Part shown: positions 10,301 to 20,389 of the stretch, one piece after another
How the letters are laid out: every line of letters starts with the position of its first letter
How positions within the stretch are numbered: the stretch's first letter is position 1
Assembly: GCA_033557675.1 (NCBI GenBank)
Contig: JAWQRM010000165.1
Span: 1-27,834 of the forward strand
Reading direction: 5' to 3'
Origin: Coptodactyla brooksi
Taxonomy: Eukaryota > Arthropoda > Insecta > Coleoptera > Scarabaeidae
DNA: 27,834 bases
The notes under the pieces: generated by a model
The model's input: only the letters and a program-made list of their open reading frames with translations
Database searches by the model: none
What the model was told of the DNA's origin: nothing
Program-made: the position numbers and the translations under genes

Positions 10301-11767
10301 CAGACTATCGTTTTCTTTCAGCCTCACCAATGTCGTGATGACCACAAAACTCATGTTGTGCAAAGAATACTCCCCGGTCGCCGTTTTGTCGCTCAGCGAT
10401 TTTTTCTCCTTGATCCCCTCCGTAATGTTCCAAGTGGCGACCGTGAACACCCCGTCCTCGGTTAGTTCGATGATGTCCAAGTCGAAATCGCTCCTGAAGC
10501 CCTCGTTGTCCAGCTTTATGGTCCCGGTCAGGCCTTCCAACGTCAGCTGAAAGAGACGCGATTGTTTTTCGCCGCCGGCGCCAGTCAGAAGGGGAAATTA
10601 CCGTTTTCATGTAGTTGTATATGGTCATGCCTCTCGCCCAGGTGTAGCTGCTGTTGCAGAAAGCGTTCGGCGGGTAAAACGTGCTCGACGTGTCTATTTC
10701 CCTGGAGGCGTGAGCGAAATAGCTGACGGCGTCTGCCACCAGGGCGGTTTCGAGCCTCAATTTATCGACGGCCTTGGCGTTGTCGTCGTCCGAAGCGTCC
10801 GGGTTGTAGCTGCCCTGCTTATGATAAGCTATCTCCTCGGCGAATCTGATCAACTGTTGGGATTCGGGATCCAACATCCTCACCTGCAACAGCCGGAAGT
10901 TAAAATGGGAATTCGGGAGGAACTGAGCTGCCGACTCCGGTAATCTTAGCCTCGCTGTATTTAAACGGTTCCAAGTCTATCGTGTGGAAGTCCAAATTCG
11001 TTATGATGTAGCTGTAGGTCTTGGTGATGAGTCCTATTTGCTGGGCCTGCTGGAGAATGACCTCCAAGTTGTCTATGTGACAGTCTAGGACGAAGCGGGT
11101 GTGCTCGGACCTCCACGCCTCCTTCAGCGAAACCCTGTAATTCCGATCTTCGTCGGCCACCAGCTGCTTTATCATGACGCTGTGCGCGTGGCCCATCTTG
11201 AGGATCTCGCTGATTCTCCCCAGGCCCTCGTTGTCCTCGTACAGTACCGTGAACTCCTCCCACTTCCAGAACTCGATGAGGTCCGCGTACGCCTTGCTCA
11301 GGCTCGGCGGGTGCGGGTACAGGTTGATGGCCGTCCCGCCCCTCGTCTGCTTCTCGTTCCAGCGCATCTCCATTAGGGGGATCTCCTTCAGGTCGCATAT
11401 CGACTGGACCGTCTCCGTGTTCTCCCGATTGGACGTCGCGAAGATCCCTATGACGCTCGACTCCAGCAGGGAGCAGGTTATCTGGAGCGCCCTGTAGGGA
11501 TCCGTCGTCGGGAGCACCTCCTTGTGCTCGATCAGCGAGTTCAGAGAGGCTTTTATGTCGAAAGCGGCCCTGAGGTCCTCGTCGTCGCCCTCGTCGATCA
11601 ATCCTCGGGGAAAAGAATAACGAAAATACGTGAAAGTAGGCCGCGTTTACTTTTATTAATAGCGCTTTCAGGTTTGCAGAGTTAAAACGGAACTTACCGA
11701 TGTTGTACTGCGCGAGAGAATAATTCGCGCACACGAAAACGGCACACAGAAACGGCCACCGGAGCAT
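7380..11767 (-). CDS. Kainate-type ionotropic glutamate receptor subunit, 10 exons, 915 aa
   Basis: Exons in gene order: 11767-11698, 11603-10936, 10883-10602, 10546-10328, 10268-10065, 8888-8804, 8755-8479, 8424-8217, 8162-7767, 7718-7380 (stop TAG). All introns are GT-AG and the joined frame is open. Signal peptide: residues 1-19. The amino-terminal domain extends to about residue 400. The S1 ligand-binding lobe starts near TYPYGMLKES (414) and includes NDRFEGFAIDL and TDLTITSER, with the glutamate-carboxylate Arg at 496. M1 is about 533-555. The pore loop SFWFAIGSLLQQGTE has unedited Gln at 594 (Q/R site). M3 is about 606-632 with SYTANLAAF. S2 contains KDGATLNFF (663-670) and FFMES with the amino-group-binding Glu at 714. 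M4 is about 820-843, followed by a ~70-residue tail. Glutamate-contacting residues look intact, so it should form a ligand-gated cation channel at the plasma membrane. Asp489 stands where vertebrate kainate receptors have Pro. Family assignment is strong; choosing between the neuromuscular GluRII and neuronal KaiR1D/Grik-like groups needs a tree. Confidence 0.93.
8930..10060 (+). repeat. AT-rich interspersed repeat family, cluster 2, inside receptor intron 5
   Basis: The intron 8889-10064 (1176 bp) is filled almost wholly by the repeat family found at 4438-6940. Shared strings include TTACTGCATATCAATACTA (about 8968), TGAAAGATGTCATTGTGAT (about 9427), CACTGTTAAGAAAATAAAAC (about 9690) and CAACCAAAATCGATAAT (about 10035). 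It is in + orientation, antisense to the receptor gene. The repeat ends within an (AAT)n run at about 10047-10064 that reaches the splice donor of exon 5. Only about 40 bp at the acceptor side (8889-8930) look unrelated. Confidence 0.8.
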
Positions 11768-11797
11768 TTTGTACTCGACAAGTTACCGCATTTCCCG

Positions 11798-11832
11798 GCG
11801 ACGAGTTTCGGCTCGCAACTATTTGGAACTGA
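11798..11832 (-). promoter_or_regulatory. Possible initiator/DPE promoter of the glutamate receptor gene
   Basis: On the minus strand TCAGTT (11832-11827) matches the arthropod initiator TCAKTY exactly. With +1 at 11830, positions +28 to +33 (11803-11798) read CGTCGC, which fits five of six positions of the downstream promoter element. No TATA box is seen in the right place. The implied 5' UTR is 63 nt. Such short motifs occur by chance, so this is tentative. Confidence 0.35.
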
Positions 11833-12011
11833 ATCGGCTCTCGATTCAATCCGTTCAAGGCGACTTTGAACGTCTAGGTTATTTTAAGATTAGACGTTGT
11901 GGGGATGTAGTTTTCACTTGGTTCGCGTCCTCGCGATCGATCACTAAACTAACGCAAAGAATATTTTTAAGAGTAGATATTATTACTTCCTGTATCGAAA
12001 TCTTAACGTGA

Positions 12012-14236
12012 TAGTAATAGTTGTTTTTCAATTTTTATGTTTTCTGCTTAAATTATATATAACTAGAACTTACATCTTTCACTTATTTCTTGTTTATTTT
12101 TTCTAGATTATAATGTATATGTAACATTATACTAGATCCCTTCTATATTGACTCTGTGCTTCACTATTACTTCTTTTTTTTGGTCTCGGCTTAATATTGA
12201 TATGCAGTAATAGTTGTTTTTCAATTTTTATTGTTGTTGTTCTTTGCAACCTTCTTAACTTGGTCATTATTTTATTCAATATTATTTATTTGCACTGTTC
12301 GAAATAGAACTAACATTTTTGACTATCACAATGACGTCTTTCACTTATCTCTTGATTATTTCTTCTTAGATTATCACGTGTTTGCAATTTCTGTAACAAT
12401 TTTCAAAATCAAACTGATGAAAATTGGAGAGAAAACAACAGTATCAAGAAATTTACTTATCTATTGTCTAGACTACTAATTTCAAAAGACTAAACCCACA
12501 CATTTGGCAGTAGAGTGAGTTAGAGTACTAAAAAATATTGCGTACTTCATCAAAAATAATATGTTATTTATTATTATGTTATTGTCTTTACAAATTCGTC
12601 CATATGAGTATTGTAAAAAGAACTGGATCTCCTACCTTGGTTTGACATATTTCGGTGACGATATAATTATAATTTTTCTTATACAACTTATTTTCTAAAT
12701 AGATAGTTGTGAAATCCAGAAATGGTCATTATTTTTTGATCTAGACTTAGTATCGATATACAGTAATAGTAGTGTTTCAATTTTTATTCAATAGGCTGAC
12801 TATTTTATTAATGATTTTGATTAATTTATAATAACCAAGTGTTCTTTTTAACAATCTTAACCTAATCATAGTTTGTTTTTATGTTTTCTGCTTTATTTCA
12901 ACTATTACTAAATTATATATAACTAGAACTAAAATGTTTGCCTATCACAATGACATCTTTCACTTATTTCTGAGATTATTTTTTTAAAATTATAATGTGT
13001 ATGTAACATTGTACTAGACCCCTTCTATATTGACTCTGTATTTCACTATTAGTTCTTTTTTTTATGTAGGCTTAGTATTGATAAGCAGTAATAGTTGTTT
13101 TTCAATTTTTATTGCTGTTGTTCTTTCCAATCTTCTTAACCTGATCATTATTTTTTTTCAATATTTTCACTTATTTGATTTGGACTACGATGGTAACCTG
13201 CTTTATTTGCACTACTCGAAATAGAACTAACATTTTTGACTATCACAATGACATCTTTCACTTATCTCTTGATTATTTCTTCTTGATGAAATAATCATAA
13301 ATTTTAATGAAAACTGGAAAGAAATCAACAGTATCAAGAAATTTACTTATTTATTGTCTGGACTACTAATTTCAAAAGACTAAACCCGCAAATTTGGTTA
13401 ATTAGGGCACTAAAAAAGATTGTGTACTTTGTCAAGAGTAATGCGACATTTATTATTATGTTATTGTCTTTACAAATTCCTCCATATGTATATTGTAAAA
13501 AGAACTGGATCTCCTATCTTGGTTTGACATATTTCGGTAACGGTATAGTTATAATTACCCTTATACAACTTATTTTCTGAACAGATAGTTGCTAGATTTG
13601 GAAATTGTCATGTACGTTTTTTTTGCATGCTAGAATCGTTTGTTTTATTTTCTTAACAGTGAATGCGTGGAACATTATACTATACCCCTTCTAAATTGAC
13701 CCTGTGCTTTATTTTTAATTATTTTTTGATCTAGACTTAGTGTCGATATGCAGTAATAGTAGTTTTTCAATTTTTATTCAACAGGCTGACTATTTTACTA
13801 TTGATTTTGATTGGTTTATAATAACTAAACGTTCTTTTCAACAATCTTAACATGATCATAGTTTTTTAATGTTTTCATTTATTTTATTTGGACTATTATA
13901 TATACTAGAACTAAAACGTTTGCCTATCACAATGACATCTTTCTAAATAGCAAAATTAAAAAATACTAAATAGAAAATTACTGCAGAAAAATCAATAGCA
14001 TCGAGAAATTCATTTATCCCATTGTATAGATTGCAACTTCAAAACACTAAACTCAAAAATTTCACGGTAAAGTTGGAGTAGTGAAAAAGGATTGTGCACT
14101 TAAGACTAACTTGACACGTATTATTATGTCCATATGACACATATTAACACTTAAAATTTCGTCCACACGTATACTATAAAAAGAACTTCTCGTTGACTAG
14201 AAATTGTCATGTGTTGTTATTTTGCAAGCTAGAATG
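12012..14236 (-). repeat. AT-rich interspersed repeat family, cluster 3 (inverted copy)
   Basis: Read on the minus strand, this cluster follows cluster 1 closely. CTAGCTTGCAAAATA, AGTATACATATGGACGAAAT-like sequence, CACTACTCCAACTTTACCGT and CTCGATGCTATTGATTTT appear in the same order as at 4497-4755. ATCACAATGACATCTTTCA (reverse of the cluster 1 module) occurs at about 12328 (variant), 12945, 13244 and 13926. The homology starts near 12012 and stops near 14236, where unrelated sequence begins. Clusters 1 and 3 therefore form a long imperfect inverted repeat around the receptor gene. Open frames such as 12231-12479 and 13030-13224 are repeat-derived. Confidence 0.85.
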
Positions 14237-14239
14237 TTA

Positions 14240-15640
14240 AATTTGGATGATTCCAAATTTTATAATTGTAATAACAGTAATAACAAGGACCTTTTTTGGT
14301 CCTGAGAAATATAGGTAAGGTGAAGTATTTTCTTCCAATGCAAACCTGTTTCGTCAACATTTAAGACAAGCTTCGGTTCTTCGGCAAAACGTAGAAAGGT
14401 CTTTTCGAAAATGATTTCTTGAAAGTGCCCGTTTCACTTTCCGGGATAATTCGACCAAATCGCGATTCGTCGAAGGCCCGTAATTTCAGACTTCCACTTC
14501 GGTTTCATTACCTAAAGCGATGATTAACGTGTATCCATCGCGTTCTCGGCTCGCGAGATTATATACACGGTGTCAAGTGAATGTGACCGCTAATGACGAG
14601 GAATGGTGCACTTAAGAGCGCCCGCAATAAAATAAACGTTTTCCATTTTATTATTTGCGGCCCCATAAAGTTCGCCCGTACTACAACGGCAACGGGAAAA
14701 AAAACCAGCCATTGTTTGGAAAGTGGGTCTCTGGCCTGATAAACTTCAGCCCACCGTCAATGGCGCGTGTAGGATTTTGTGCACAGGGCGTCTGGGATTG
14801 TTGAGGAATTTGTTCTTTGTTAGAGGACAGATTAAAAAGGAGTAAGAAGGGACCGAGATCAAATTTAATACTACGTCGTAACAAGGTGCGATTAGATGCA
14901 ACGACGTTATTAAGGAAAGAAAAAATCGTCTCGTATTCGTACGCCACTGCGGAGGATTGTTTCCCTGGTATCACTAAACGCTAGGCCAGATAATATTAAG
15001 TGCCCTATTCCCGTTTTACTACACGGCCCGGTCGATGCCGAAGCCCGCTAGAGTGCCGTGGGTACTTGTAAGTGCTTAACTGTATCAGTAATTAGCGTTA
15101 GATATGTAGACCTCGAAGTCATTTCGAGAGAATCGAAGAAACGTTTCGGGAATTCAACACATCGGCGAGCGCGTGGCGTACTGAGTACGCCACCGTAAAT
15201 GTAAACACTCTTTCAATCATTTGGCAGATTTTATTATTATTTATGTGTGAATTAAAATTTAAAACTCATAAAAAATAATTAACGGTAATACAATAATAAT
15301 AATAACCGCAATAATTAAAAATTTTTCAATAACAAAATAATTCACAATAAAATAAACCAACCGTTTCATACAGGAGATATGTTGAGAATGGGGTGAGGTA
15401 CGGAACGAAGGGCTCAAATAAAAAGTGCTAAACTTCCTGTCATAAATACCCAAACAAATGCAGACGGGCGATGAACTGTTAATTCGGTAGCAGAGGCTCG
15501 AACTGATAAATCTCCCCGCCGGGTCTTCCTCGGGGGCACACGCCTAATGAGTCCGTTCTATTGAAGTGAACGTTTGCCGCGCTCTCCCACCACCTCCGCT
15601 ATATATTTCGCTTTCCCCGGCCGGCCGCACGGGGTCCTCC
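14240..15640. other. Intergenic, no gene recognised
   Basis: This is moderately AT-rich sequence of ordinary complexity with CG-containing patches at 14400-14620 and 15000-15190. An open minus frame at 14974-14681 translates without any recognisable domain, and one at 15453-15259 is AT-derived. A run of TAATAATAATAA-type repeats lies at about 15290-15310. I saw no tRNA, rRNA or transposase. Confidence 0.4.
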
Positions 15641-15643
15641 CCG

Positions 15644-15666
15644 TAATAATAATAATAATAATAATA
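15644..15666 (+). repeat. (TAA)n microsatellite
   Basis: This is an uninterrupted TAA repeat of about 7.7 copies inside an otherwise GC-rich stretch. It is likely length-polymorphic. Confidence 0.9.
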
Positions 15667-15669
15667 GCC

Positions 15670-16066
15670 GACGACGTCGCGCGCGGACCTCGAAGCTCGA
15701 GCGGATCCTCCGCCGGGTCCTCTTTCTCCCGTTTTCGGCGACGATAGGGGTGCCCGAAGGAGAGAGTTCACCAGTGACCCACTTGTCTCGTGAAGATGTA
15801 TGCCATCTTCGGCCTCGTGGTCAGTCGGTAGCAACGTTCCGTCGCGCGTTCACCTGTTCGTCGTCCGTCCTTCCGTCAGCGGCGCGTTCTTTCGATTCCC
15901 CGAGATCGCGATATTTCGCACGGGTTTCCGGTGCGAAGGCGAGTGTGCCGGTCGTTCGTCTTGTGAGTGGCCCTCGGCGGCGTTTCCCCCGCGCGTCCCT
16001 CCCCTTCCGACCCCTTCCGACCGGAATCTGATCCTTCCGGGCGACCAGTTCGAAGCAGAAGAAAGG
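15670..16066 (+). other. CpG-rich patch, possible promoter and non-coding first exon
   Basis: The region 15560-16066 is strikingly richer in G, C and CpG than anything around it, apart from the receptor exons. TCAGTC at 15821-15826 is an exact initiator match. Candidate splice donors on the + strand follow: CTT|GTGAGT (donor at 15963) and AAAG|GTTGGT (donor at 16066). The next plausible + strand exon is at 22710. This suggests a 5' UTR exon of a gene running right, with a ~6.7-kb intron of satellite DNA. Open frames here (15750-16031, 15800-16087 and others) are arginine- and serine-rich by composition and show no domain. No transcript evidence is available from sequence alone. Confidence 0.35.
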
Positions 16067-16239
16067 TTGGTGACCGAAACCGCTTAAAAGTTCCTTTGAT
16101 CGGTTGCCGTTTCAGCTTTTATCCATTGGAAATAACCGCGGACTGTTTAAGGTTATGAAAAGTCTTCAACTCCAAACATCTACAATTTATTGTTCTTTAA
16201 AATCCTTACCTACACTTATCTATTTATTAAAAATAATTA

Positions 16240-18920
16240 CGGATTGCCAAAGGTTATGAAAAATCTCGAAATTTGATACCAAACACTGCCTATTTTGGAA
16301 TAAAACCAACAGAGATATAACTAATAACGTATTAGGCGGTAGTCAGTTGTTTTTAGTTATCTATCTGAGCGTTAACGCATTGGTATTAATAATTTTTTAT
16401 ATCTTATATATTCTTTTATATTTTTTTATACTAAGTGATAATTATTTGTTTTTCAGTTATAATTTATAAAAGACTTTTTAATTATCTACCTTACTATTAA
16501 TATGATAGCACTTATAGTAAAAAATTTATGCTTCCGAAAAATTATAAAAGCATTTCTTCTTATTCAAGGTGATCACGAATTGTTAAAAATTGCAAAAGAA
16601 CGAAATTTGGTACCTAACTAGGATCTTTAGTTATCCTGGAAATTTCTAAAAAACATTTTTTTTATATCTTTTTTTATATCTTATATATTCTTTCATATTT
16701 TTTTTATATTAAGTGACAATTATTTGTTTTTCAGTTATAATTTATAAAATAATTTTTAATTATCTACCTTACTATTAATTTAATAGTAGTCATAATAAAA
16801 GATTTATGCCTCTGGAAAATTGTAAAAGCATTTCTTGTTATTGAAAAAATGCTTAAAAATTGCAAAAGAACGAAATTTGATACCTAACAAAAATATAACT
16901 AATAACGTATTAAGTGGTAGTCAGTTGTTTCTAATTATCTATCTAGGATTTTTAGTTATCTATCTGAGCGTTAACAGAATAGTTTTCATACCAACAAATT
17001 TACGGTTCTGGAAATTTCTAATATATTATATTTTATATATTCTTTTATATTTTTTTATATTAAGTGGCAATTACTTGTTTTTCAGTTATAATTTGTAAAA
17101 AAAAAATTAATTATCTACCTTACTATTAAAATGATAGTACTTATAGTAAAAAATGTATGCCCCTGGAAAATTGTAAAAGCATTTCTTCTTATTCAAGATA
17201 ATCACTAATTATTAAAAATTGCAAAGAAAGGAAATTTGATACCTAACAGAGATATGACTAATAACGTATTAGGTGGTAGTCAGTTATTTTTAGTTACATA
17301 TCTAGGATTTTTAGTTATCTATCTGAGCATTAACGTAATAGTTTTCATACCAAGAAATTTATGGTCCCGGAAATTTCTAAAAACATTTTTTATATCTTTT
17401 TTATATTTAATATATTCTTTTATATTTTTTTATATTAAGTGACAATTATTTTTGTTTTTCAGTTATATTTTATAAAAAAAAAATTAATTATCTACCTTAC
17501 TATTAATATGATAGTACTCATAGTAAATAATTTATGCCTCTGGAAAATTGTAAAAGCATTTTTTCTTATTCAAGATAATCGCGAATTGTTAAAAATTGCA
17601 AAAGAACAAAATTATAATTATCGTGACAGTGACCATATTAAGAAACGTGGAGTTCTGGAAAATTGTAAAAATGTTTTTCTTTATTAAACAAATTAAAAAC
17701 ATATGAAAATTGATACCAAACACTGCTTATTTTTTAAAGAATTCTTAATTATCTATTTAATTAATAATCTTTCGAATCATATCGAAGGTATCAGAAATGA
17801 TAGACGTGTTTGAAAATCCTGAAATTTCGTGGTAAGCAGAACAGTATATTTTCGATTAACATCAATTGAGACGGAGCTAACAAAACATTTGGACTACAGT
17901 CGATTGTTTCTTTATGTGACAGTGAGGTGAAAGAATAATCTACTGGCTGTAAAATTCTTTTATTGCAGCTTTATCGGTTTTGATTTTATCTTAAATCACC
18001 TTCAGAAGCTCTGATAAGTGTACAATACATTAATGCAGTTAAGACAAGTGTTGTAATTAATAATAAAACAATCTTATTATTAATTACAACTTTTTAAAAA
18101 ATTTCTAAATTCTTAAATTGAAAATTAAGTTTAATTTAAATTTAAATTTCTAAAAACAATATTACTTCAGTATTAAAATTACAATTACAACACTCGTTTC
18201 AATTCCATTAATATATTGTACACTTGACACTCGACATATCATTTCAGGGCTTCTGAAAGTGATTATTATTTCACCTAACTTGGGAAAGTATCGGTGGTAG
18301 ACGTATTATTATCAAAAACGTATTCAGTGGTTATCGGTTGTCTTTTAAGCTTTGGATACATTCGAAAGTATTAGGGGTAGGCAAGTGGTGTTTGGCCTTT
18401 TCTTAAAGAATTTTTAATTATCTATCTGAGACTTAACATGATAGTACTTGTACTAAGGAATTTATGGTCCTGGAAAATTGCAAAAACATCTTTTTTTGTT
18501 TTGTAAAAACTTTTTTTTTAATGAATACGGAATTTTAAAGATTATGTAAAATTACCAAATTTTAGGTAACAGTATAGTTAATAACATATTAAGTAGTAAT
18601 GGGTTGTTTTTTAGTTATAACCATGAATACTTGGGAAAGTATCGGAGGTAGACAACTGGTGATTAGCCAAGTTTTAAAGGATTTTTAATTATTTATCTGG
18701 GAATTAACATGAGAGTACTTAAACTAAGAAAATTGTAAAAATATATATTTTATTAAAAATTAATTACGGATAGTTAAAGACTGTGAAAAATCACGAAATT
18801 TGATACCAAACACTGCTTAGTTTCGAAGAAAACATACAATTAATAACGTATTAGGTGATAGTCAATTGTATTTTCGTTATAATTAAAAAACATATATTTT
18901 TTCTTAAAAACCATTGTTAA
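16240..18920 (+). repeat. Degenerate ~360-bp tandem repeat, block A
   Basis: Successive copies share an ordered set of strings: GAAATTTGATACC(T/A)AACA, ACTAATAACGTATTAGGTGG, TCAGTTGTTT, TATCTGAGCGTTAAC, TCTGGAAATTTCTAAAAA, TTTTATATTAAGTG, TTTTTCAGTTATAATTTATA, TACCTTACTATTAATATGA and GGAAAATTGTAAAAGCATTT. The TACCTTACTATTAA string recurs at about 16485, 16764, 17117 and 17484, spacing 279, 353 and 367 bp. The part after 17700 is more diverged and is interrupted by a foldback element at 17925-18276. Open frames at 16835-17098, 17236-17442 and 17439-17687 share hydrophobic sequence only because they are copies of the same monomer. Confidence 0.8.
17925..18276. mobile_element. ~350-bp foldback element (MITE-like)
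   Basis: The ends are inverted copies: AGGTGAAAGAATAATC at 17925-17940 and the reverse complement of AGGTGAAATAATAATC at 18261-18276, one mismatch in 16. Further inward, TTCAGAAGCTCTGA (about 18001) pairs with TCAGGGCTTCTGAA (about 18244), and AAGTGTACAATACATTAATG (18016-18035) pairs with CATTAATATATTGTACACTT (18208-18227). The core is a perfect 17-bp stem, 18050-18066 against 18074-18090, with a 7-nt loop. No coding capacity is present. It interrupts the surrounding tandem repeat. No clear target-site duplication was found, so the superfamily is unassigned. Confidence 0.65.
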
Positions 18921-20389
18921 AGGTTACAAAACCCCCGATATTCCATACTAAATAATTCAAATTTTCGATTATAACTGTCATATATCTATTAATATATTAA
19001 CTTATTTTTCGGTTATATTTTCCAATATCTTCAGTTTAAGGTATTTGGATATTATAACTAAAAACTTTCTGGCATTCGAGATTTGTACGATTAGCGTTAA
19101 GAGACCGTAGTCAAGGCACGGATAATGTCCTTCATCGAACGGTTTAATTATTAAATAACAAAGACCGACGGCTTTTACTTAACTGTCTCTTTCAGCGAGC
19201 CCATCCGTAAGAAGATGGAGAACCAATTAGCTTCGGAAAAACTGAATGTATAAGGCACGTCCGCGCGGATAATTGAATATTTATCGCGCATAATTATCGT
19301 CAGTTATAATAATAAGAAAACATTCGTCTCCGGAACGTTCTTTCTCCAGATGCTAATTAGAATGAATTGAAAATTGTAATAGGGATGAGTCAGTTCACGT
19401 TACCCGCACAATTACTTACCGAGTAATTTAATTGTAAATGGAGATTTCGCAACATTAATCCATCAATATTTACCAAAGGAAAGATAATTAACGCTGGCAG
19501 CTTCGGTGCAACATTGCGAGTTGATTTTACGGCTTAACGCTCTGGCGGATATGTAATCAAAAAGTAGGTGATTTTGTAAAAAGTGGATCTCGCGGAGTTA
19601 CCTATATAAAGAGAGAAATAAGTAACAATTCGGAAACGCACACGGTCAAACGGAAAACCCCCCCCGGAAAAACGAAAAAGCTACATCTGCAAAGTGAACT
19701 ACTCGATCCGGAATGCAAATTGTACAGTCCTTTCTCCTACCGACGTCTAGTCTATCTAATTACGCATTTCCTTCAATAAAACTACACGTTCTGCATAACA
19801 GGATCGCCTATTAATAAATGCCAAGTCTTAGTTGGCCAATTATGCCGGTTTGCGTAACTTGCCCTCTAAACTTATTCTCGAGAGCCTCTGGCATTGTTTT
19901 GCAACTTAAATATTTGAATACAGTTTAAAGTAGTTTCTACTTTGGAAGCTTTAATTACTTTAACGATCTAATAGAACTAAACTAACCACATTATAGTAGT
20001 TGGAAATTTAGTTATTTTTGAATTTAAGAAATTTCTATTAAACATTTACCGGCTAACCGAAATTGCCGTCGTTAAATGGAAGGCATTGGTTTTCTTTCCA
20101 TTCTCTTCGCGTTAACACTCGCGAATAACTATTAAGTGGGGAATATCATCGCAACAGGTCATAACGTCACTAATTGCGATTTCATTTTATTTCGCAGATA
20201 AACTGCTTTCGTCAATTTCTCTTTTCAAAACTGATTACCGGTTAATTATTTGATATTAAAACCGCGCTGCTGGAAAGCAGACTCGATTGTGAGGACGTTA
20301 GAGCGATTATTAAAAATGTTGTAACTCCAAACCGACGAGGATGTAGCCAATATTGTTTCCGGCGATTGTAATTTATTTTTTTCTTGTTA
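18921..20389. other. Unique non-coding sequence between the two tandem-repeat blocks
   Basis: This is ordinary-complexity sequence that lacks the tandem-repeat strings and has no supported open frame. It contains several TAATTA-type AT-rich homeodomain-like motifs (for example around 19290 and 19430) and a C8 homopolymer near 19660. If the 15.7-kb and 22.7-kb segments are exons of one gene, this is intronic. Confidence 0.4.

Noticed and set aside
10961..11767. 268-codon minus-strand frame sharing the receptor start codon
   Set aside because: It is the unspliced out-of-frame continuation of exon 1. Joining 11698 to 11603 gives the homologous protein instead.
12231..13224. Open frames on the + strand resembling 5017-5241 and 5949-6263 (minus strand)
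   Set aside because: They are similar only because they are copies of the same AT-rich repeat. No start, splice or domain evidence.
14681..14974. 97-codon minus-strand frame
   Set aside because: No recognisable motif and no exon boundaries. The proline/phenylalanine-rich tail comes from a low-complexity purine run.
15544..16158. Several overlapping 60-96-codon frames in the CpG-rich patch
   Set aside because: GC-rich DNA lacks stop codons in several frames at once. No frame stands out or shows a domain.
16835..17687. Hydrophobic open frames that look like related membrane peptides, also at 21687-21926
   Set aside because: They arise from the same satellite monomer; other copies have stops in that frame, so there is no sign of protein constraint.
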